DNA from: CAYRJD01 sp965205925
Lineage (GTDB): Bacteria; Actinomycetota; Acidimicrobiia; Acidimicrobiales; Poriferisodalaceae
NCBI GenBank assembly: GCA_965205925.1
Contig: OZ242183.1
Location: forward strand, 1,426,001-1,490,000
DNA: 64,000 nucleotides
Reading direction: 5' to 3'
Shown: positions 59,640-64,000 of the stretch, piece after piece
How the letters are laid out: every line of letters begins with the position of its first letter
How positions within the stretch are numbered: the first letter of the stretch is position 1
Program-made: the position numbers and the translations under genes
Notes under the pieces: model-generated
What the model was told of the DNA's origin: nothing
What the model saw: only the letters and a program-made list of their open reading frames with translations
Database searches by the model: none

Positions 59640-61103
59640 GTGTCTTCACAGTTTGCCTTACCGAGCTATGAACAGTGGGTAGCAGCCGCTAAAACGGCGG
59701 CCAAAGTTGATTCACTACAAGCGCTATCAACCAGCAGCCTCGAAGGATTGGTGCTTAACCCGATCTACACCCCTAACAGCAACCCTGAACTGGCCGATGT
59801 TGGAGTGCCAGGAGCATCGCCGTTTTTGCGCGGAACGAGCGCGGCCGTAACAGCACAAGGTTGGCAGATTCGCAGCACCGTTGATTTGACAACACCAGCA
59901 GATGTCAAAACTGCGGTCTACGAACTTGCAGGTGGGGTTGACGCTCTCAACTTAGGACGAGGATCTCGGCCTGAGCTTCTCAGTGCATTGATCTCGACCT
60001 TGTTGGAAACATCTGGGTCAAAAAATTCTTCCGAACTCCCTCCGATTTATCTACAAGTCGGCGATTCGCTTACGACCGCTGAAACATTCGTTGATGCTCT
60101 GCAATCGGCTGGCGTAGATATCGCAACAGTAACCGGCTCGTTTGGATTTGATCCGATCGGAACCGTGTTTGCAACGCAAACACGCTCAACTACCAACGAA
60201 AAGCACACTAAAGAGAACGAGAGAGCGCGTCTAACTGAACGCTTTGCGGCGGCGGCCAACTTTTCGGCCAGACACGCGACCAACCATGTCAGTTCAGGCC
60301 TGCGGACGGTGTCGTTAGATGGCACCGTTTTTGCTGCGGCTGGAGCTGGTGATATCGCGGAGCTAGGAGCTTTACTAGCAAACGCGACAAGCTGGTTGCG
60401 TAGTTTTGACACCGAGGCACTACCGGTTGAACTTGCAGCAGCACAGCTGGAGTTCACCATCTCAGCTAGTGCAGATGTGTTCACCACCATTGCTAAATGT
60501 CGAGCTCTGCGTCACTGCTGGGCAGCGGTGCTAGAGGCTTGCGACTGCGCACAAGCAACGTCAACGATGTCGCTACATGCTTCAACTTCTTCGGCAACGA
60601 TGCACCAAGGCGACCCTTGGGTAAACGTGTTGCGAGCAACCACTGCGGGCTTGGCTGCATCACTAGGTGGAGCTAACGCAATAACGCTTCCGTACTTCGG
60701 TGAATCGCCGCTAGTTGCTGGGGACACTGAGCAGAACAACTCTGAACTAGGTCGCCGAATCGCACGTAATACCCAACTAATCCTCAGGCATGAGTCCCAA
60801 ACCAACGCCGTCATCGATCCTGCAGGAGGCAGTTGGTATCTAGAAAAACTGACCGAACAATTAGCTGAGCGTGCCTGGCAGTACTTCACTCAGATCGAAG
60901 CAGCGGGTGGATTAGCAGAGGCTGTCCTTGACAGCTCAAGCAGTGGCCTGCGTGCATTGCTGACCGGAACTGCTGAGCTGCGCTCACAGGCCATTGCTAC
61001 AGGGCAGCAGGTTTTGGTGGGCATTGAACAGTTCTCCCACTCCGATAGTTCCAATAGCCCAGATGGTTCCGATAGCAAAGCTCCAGAACGAGCACAATCA
61101 TGA
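59640..61103 (+). CDS. mutA: methylmalonyl-CoA mutase small subunit, without C-terminal domain
   Basis: MutA is the non-catalytic partner of MutB. This protein of about 487 residues has the TIM-barrel domain with SPFLRGT near the start, QGDPWVNVLRATTAGLAASLGGANAITLPYF in the middle and ARNTQLILRHESQTNAVIDPAGGSWYLEKLT near residue 390. Family members are about 600-640 residues and have a degenerate B12-like domain at the end; here the gene stops shortly after QQVLVGIEQF. A Ser/Asp/Asn repeat follows. TTG 59607 would give 498 residues and GTG 59640 has the -10-like box. The stop overlaps mutB as ATGA. Confidence 0.9.
   Translation: MSSQFALPSYEQWVAAAKTAAKVDSLQALSTSSLEGLVLNPIYTPNSNPELADVGVPGASPFLRGTSAAVTAQGWQIRSTVDLTTPADVKTAVYELAGGVDALNLGRGSRPELLSALISTLLETSGSKNSSELPPIYLQVGDSLTTAETFVDALQSAGVDIATVTGSFGFDPIGTVFATQTRSTTNEKHTKENERARLTERFAAAANFSARHATNHVSSGLRTVSLDGTVFAAAGAGDIAELGALLANATSWLRSFDTEALPVELAAAQLEFTISASADVFTTIAKCRALRHCWAAVLEACDCAQATSTMSLHASTSSATMHQGDPWVNVLRATTAGLAASLGGANAITLPYFGESPLVAGDTEQNNSELGRRIARNTQLILRHESQTNAVIDPAGGSWYLEKLTEQLAERAWQYFTQIEAAGGLAEAVLDSSSSGLRALLTGTAELRSQAIATGQQVLVGIEQFSHSDSSNSPDGSDSKAPERAQS
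61041..61076 (+). repeat. 9-bp tandem repeat at the mutA 3' end
   Basis: Units tccgatagt, tccaatagc, ccagatggt and tccgatagc encode Ser-Asp-Ser, Ser-Asn-Ser, Pro-Asp-Gly and Ser-Asp-Ser just where the C-terminal domain of MutA should begin. Confidence 0.8.
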
Positions 61104-63310
61104 TCCCTGATTTCAGCAACCTGACTCTAAAACCGCCTAAAGCGAATCCAGGATCTGCATCTTCGGCACAGTCAGATTGGGCCAAGCAGTTTGAGGCACA
61201 AACCGGCAAACAACCCGGCAGCTTCGTCACGACTACACCCGAGGGCATTGACATTGCTCCGCTTTACACCGCTGCTGACATTGCAGAACTGTTTGCCGGC
61301 GCAAGCAACGCCACTTACCTGGACGGCTATCCGGGCTTTCCTCCGTACCTACGGGGCCCTTATCCAACGATGTACACAAACCAACCGTGGACTGTGCGTC
61401 AATATGCAGGCTTTTCAACCGCGGAAGACTCGAATGCTTTCTACCGGCGCAACCTTGCGGCGGGGCAACGTGGGCTATCGGTGGCATTTGACCTGCCAAC
61501 ACACCGGGGTTACGACTCCGATCACAAACGAGTTGGATCCGATGTAGGAATGGCTGGAGTAGCTATCGATTCGATCCTTGACATGCGAACACTGTTTGAC
61601 GGAATCCCGCTGGACACAATGAGCGTGTCCATGACAATGAACGGTGCCGTGCTACCCGTCATGGCTTTGTATGTGGTGGCCGCTGAGGAGCAAGGAGTCT
61701 CACTCGCTCAGCTAACTGGAACCATCCAAAACGACATTCTCAAAGAGTTCATGGTGCGTAACACTTACATCTACCCACCGCAAGCATCGATGCGAATCAT
61801 CAGCGACATCTTCGAGTTCACCTCCGCGCAGATGCCCAAGTTCAACTCGATTTCTGTTTCTGGCTACCACATGCAAGAAGCGGGAGCCACCGCTGATCTG
61901 GAACTGGGTTACACACTGGCCAACGGTTTGGAGTACCTGCGATGCGGCATGAACGCGGGACTGTCAATAGATGACTTCGCTCCGCGCATCAGCTTTTTCT
62001 GGGCCGTTGGAATGAACTTTTTCATGGAGATTGCCAAGCTGCGTGCTGCACGACTCTTGTGGGCTGAGCTTGTTCAACAGTTTGAACCGACCGATGCGCG
62101 CTCGTTGTCGCTGCGCACTCACTGTCAAACCTCAGGTTGGTCGCTAACGGCTCAGGACGTTTACAACAACATCATCCGTACCTGTGTTGAAGCGCTGGCC
62201 GCCACTCACGGACACACTCAGAGCTTGCATACCAACTCTTTCGACGAGGCTCTGGCTTTGCCGACCGATTTCAGTGCTCATATCGCACGCAACACTCAAC
62301 TGTTTCTTCAACATGAGACTGGCACGACCGACGTCATTGACCCGTGGGGCGGTAGTTACTTTTTAGAGCGCCTTACGGCCGATCTCGCCAACAGAGCGCG
62401 GGCGCATATTGCCGAAGTGGAAAAACTTGGTGGGATGACTCTTGCAAACGAGTCCGGTATTGCGAAGATGCGCATCGAGCAAGCCGCAGCACGAACTCAA
62501 GCGCGGATCGACTCGGGCCAGCAGGTAATAGTGGGTGTTAACAAATTCCAGCCAGAGACTAGCGACGAGATAGAGATACTTAAGGTGGATAACGCTGAGG
62601 TGCTTGCCGCTCAGCTGGACAGGCTGCGACGGTTACGAGAGTCACGCGACGAGGCTCAGGTGCAAGCCAGTCTGGAGCGCTTGACCGCAGTGGCTGACAG
62701 TGGTGAGGGAAACTTGCTTAACGCCAGCATTGACGCGGCACGAGCACAGGCCACGGTTGGTGAAATGACTTTGGCTATGGAGAAGGTTTTTGGCCGTCAT
62801 AGGGCGCAGATTCATACCATCAGCGGCGTATATAAAGATGAAATGACTAGAAGCAAGGACGGCAAAGTGGCGGTTGCGCGAGCGCGAACGGCAGAGTTTG
62901 CTCACAAGCATGGACGCCAGCCACGCATTTTGGTTGCGAAAATGGGTCAGGACGGTCACGACCGAGGCCAGAAAATTGTCGCCACCGCTTATGCCGATCT
63001 TGGGTTTGATGTGGATGTTGGACCCTTGTTCAGCACTCCAACTGAGACCGCGCGACAGGCCGTCGAAAACGATGTTCACTTTGTCGGGGCTTCGTCACTA
63101 GCAGCAGGACACCTGACATTGGTGCCAGCGCTGATCGAAGCGTTGGCAAAGCAAGGCCGTTCGGACATCATGGTGGTAGTTGGCGGTGTGATACCAGCAC
63201 AGGATCACGACAGGCTAAGAGCAACCGGGGTTGCGGCAATTTTCACGCCAGGGACGGTTATCGCAGATGCCGCTATTGAGATGCTCGATCAGCTAGAAGG
63301 CACCAGCTAA
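61100..63310 (+). CDS. mutB: methylmalonyl-CoA mutase large subunit
   Basis: MutB interconverts methylmalonyl-CoA and succinyl-CoA with adenosylcobalamin. The 736-residue protein has RQYAGFSTAEDSNAFYRRNL, FDLPTHRGYDSDH, TMNGAVLPVMALYVV, HMQEAGATADLELGYTLANG, RTHCQTSGWSLTAQDVYNN and a C-terminal B12 domain. That domain has the cobalamin-binding DGHDRG (DxHxxG) in KMGQDGHDRGQKIVA, then VHFVGASSLAAGH and VVVGGVIP. This is a full-length catalytic subunit. Its partner mutA is coupled to it; meaB and epimerase genes are not in view. It likely serves propionate or branched-chain degradation. Confidence 0.97.
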   Translation: MIPDFSNLTLKPPKANPGSASSAQSDWAKQFEAQTGKQPGSFVTTTPEGIDIAPLYTAADIAELFAGASNATYLDGYPGFPPYLRGPYPTMYTNQPWTVRQYAGFSTAEDSNAFYRRNLAAGQRGLSVAFDLPTHRGYDSDHKRVGSDVGMAGVAIDSILDMRTLFDGIPLDTMSVSMTMNGAVLPVMALYVVAAEEQGVSLAQLTGTIQNDILKEFMVRNTYIYPPQASMRIISDIFEFTSAQMPKFNSISVSGYHMQEAGATADLELGYTLANGLEYLRCGMNAGLSIDDFAPRISFFWAVGMNFFMEIAKLRAARLLWAELVQQFEPTDARSLSLRTHCQTSGWSLTAQDVYNNIIRTCVEALAATHGHTQSLHTNSFDEALALPTDFSAHIARNTQLFLQHETGTTDVIDPWGGSYFLERLTADLANRARAHIAEVEKLGGMTLANESGIAKMRIEQAAARTQARIDSGQQVIVGVNKFQPETSDEIEILKVDNAEVLAAQLDRLRRLRESRDEAQVQASLERLTAVADSGEGNLLNASIDAARAQATVGEMTLAMEKVFGRHRAQIHTISGVYKDEMTRSKDGKVAVARARTAEFAHKHGRQPRILVAKMGQDGHDRGQKIVATAYADLGFDVDVGPLFSTPTETARQAVENDVHFVGASSLAAGHLTLVPALIEALAKQGRSDIMVVVGGVIPAQDHDRLRATGVAAIFTPGTVIADAAIEMLDQLEGTS

Positions 63311-63323
63311 GTCGGCTACCGCT

Positions 63324-63995
63324 TTACCAATCGCGCTTGACGTGTTTCTTGACGTACTTGACGCGTTTCTTAGCGCGGTTGGCGCGGTAGATCGTGCTCG
63401 CTGCCTCGGTGGCGCGTTTAGAGGTTTTGCGAGTGGGTCTAACAGCGGGGTTAACAACAGGGTCATCTGTGGAAGCGTCAGCAGAATGAACAAGATCGCC
63501 GCCGCTGGCTCGAAGCTGGTTTAACGCCTCGTCGGCCTCGTGTAATGTGCTGTGAAATCGTCGATGCACCCAGAGTTTCTCTGCGCCAACGATGATCTGA
63601 CCCCACATGGAACCACGCACCCCAAACGGGTGGATTCGCTCGTGGGTTCCTAGTTTTTCGACTGGTGTTCCCGTGCGTAGAGCTCGAGTACGCAACAAAA
63701 CCACTTCAAACTCGTTAATGACCAGCAAGCGATACCGCGTCATAGAGACCATTGCCACTGCCAAGAACACCACCGTAGAAATCAGTAAAACCTGCAAAAA
63801 CGGCAGTGTTTCGGTCAGCAATATCCCCCCGATGGCTCCGAGGCCTAACACCAGCAAGGTGAACGGGTGAAAGCCTCCGGTAGCCGGCATTATCCAGCGA
63901 GGTAGCTCATCAGGTTCCAAGAACTTAAGAGCCGGGTGACCGTCGTCTGTTTTGGTGTGCGGCAGTGAACCTCGCAACCCATCAAACCAACCCAT
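63324..63995 (-). CDS. membrane protein of unknown function with basic tail
   Basis: I do not recognise this 223-residue protein. It has two hydrophobic segments (about residues 45-62 and 66-84) separated by a short turn. A compact beta-rich domain of about 75 residues follows (RYRLLVINEFEVVLLRTRALR and EKLWVHRRFHSTLHEAD), reminiscent of bacterial PH-like domains. The tail is very basic (KKRVKYVKKHVKRD). ATG 63995 has no view of upstream sequence, so a longer form beyond the window is possible. It converges on mutB with a 13-base gap. Confidence 0.7.
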   Translation of the reverse strand: MGWFDGLRGSLPHTKTDDGHPALKFLEPDELPRWIMPATGGFHPFTLLVLGLGAIGGILLTETLPFLQVLLISTVVFLAVAMVSMTRYRLLVINEFEVVLLRTRALRTGTPVEKLGTHERIHPFGVRGSMWGQIIVGAEKLWVHRRFHSTLHEADEALNQLRASGGDLVHSADASTDDPVVNPAVRPTRKTSKRATEAASTIYRANRAKKRVKYVKKHVKRDW

Positions 63996-64000
63996 AACGT

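Noticed and set aside
61077..61103. Frameshift hiding the C-terminal domain of MutA
   Set aside because: mutB begins immediately with a four-base overlap and there is no leftover B12-domain sequence in any frame, so the short form looks genuine.
1..64000. CRISPR arrays, prophage, insertion sequences, tRNA and rRNA genes
   Set aside because: No spaced direct repeats, integrase, transposase or recognisable RNA gene was found; the tandem repeats seen are inside coding genes.

Overview
The window is a gene-dense chromosomal segment of an actinobacterium (Actinomycetota), with GC in the low-to-mid 50s by eye. The evidence is convergent. There is a mycothione reductase (mycothiol chemistry), a division/cell-wall cluster with sepF and no ftsA, and a block gcvH - garA-like FHA gene - ftsR-like MerR gene - DUF151 gene - second MerR gene in the order known from Mycobacterium. 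There is also an MtrAB-like two-component system with a GerMN lipoprotein, an F420-type luciferase-like oxidoreductase, a DUF3040 protein, and methylmalonyl-CoA mutase subunits. The class cannot be fixed from the sequence alone; an aquatic or Acidimicrobiia-like lineage is a guess. No tRNA, rRNA, CRISPR, insertion sequence or prophage was recognised.

Layout. 1-3.0 kb (minus): partial alkaline-phosphatase-superfamily gene, rluD, lspA and a DksA/TraR-like gene with a lysine-rich repeat tail. 3.3-6.5 kb (plus): ileS. 6.5-24.5 kb (minus): the division and cell-wall cluster, in transcription order mraZ, rsmH, ftsL, ftsI, murE, mraY, murD, ftsW, murG, murC, murB, ftsQ, ftsZ, pgeF, yggS, sepF, yggT and an unrecognised gene where divIVA would be expected. 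murF is missing from its usual place. 24.9-31.1 kb (plus): HNH nuclease, lipoate-ligase-like gene, then a moxR - DUF58 - transglutaminase operon. 31.1-33.5 kb (minus): DUF3040, dinB, NUDIX. 33.6-39.2 kb (plus): small membrane protein, MtrA/MtrB-like pair, GerMN lipoprotein, nucleoside hydrolase, Fe/2-oxoglutarate oxygenase. 39.2-50.6 kb: metabolic genes on both strands, including mycothione reductase, a serine hydrolase, a NicX-like ring-cleavage dioxygenase with a CoA ligase and a hydroxyisobutyrate-dehydrogenase-like enzyme, enoyl-CoA hydratase, TauD-like dioxygenase, LLM oxidoreductase and msrB. 50.7-59.6 kb (minus): the MerR/DUF151/FtsR/FHA/GcvH block, a phosphatidyltransferase, HIT, a ThDP enzyme and leuS. 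59.6-63.3 kb (plus): mutA-mutB. A membrane protein closes the window.

How it fits together. The cluster makes peptidoglycan precursors (MurE, MraY, MurD, MurG, MurC, MurB), exports and polymerises them at the septum (FtsW, FtsI, FtsQ, FtsL) and builds the Z-ring (FtsZ, SepF). FtsR, a known ftsZ regulator in Corynebacterium, lies about 40 kb away. GcvH needs lipoylation, which the lipoate-ligase-like gene might affect.

Most notable: (1) short in-frame tandem duplications, mostly of 12 bp, in about ten unrelated genes, with a nearly identical unit in dinB and the Fe/2OG oxygenase; (2) a consistent TANNNT box 6-8 bases before the start codon of nine genes that lack a Shine-Dalgarno, pointing to leaderless transcripts; (3) no avoidance of the tetranucleotide CTAG; (4) missing murF and divIVA; (5) a DksA-like protein that has lost most zinc cysteines, and a MutA without its C-terminal domain.
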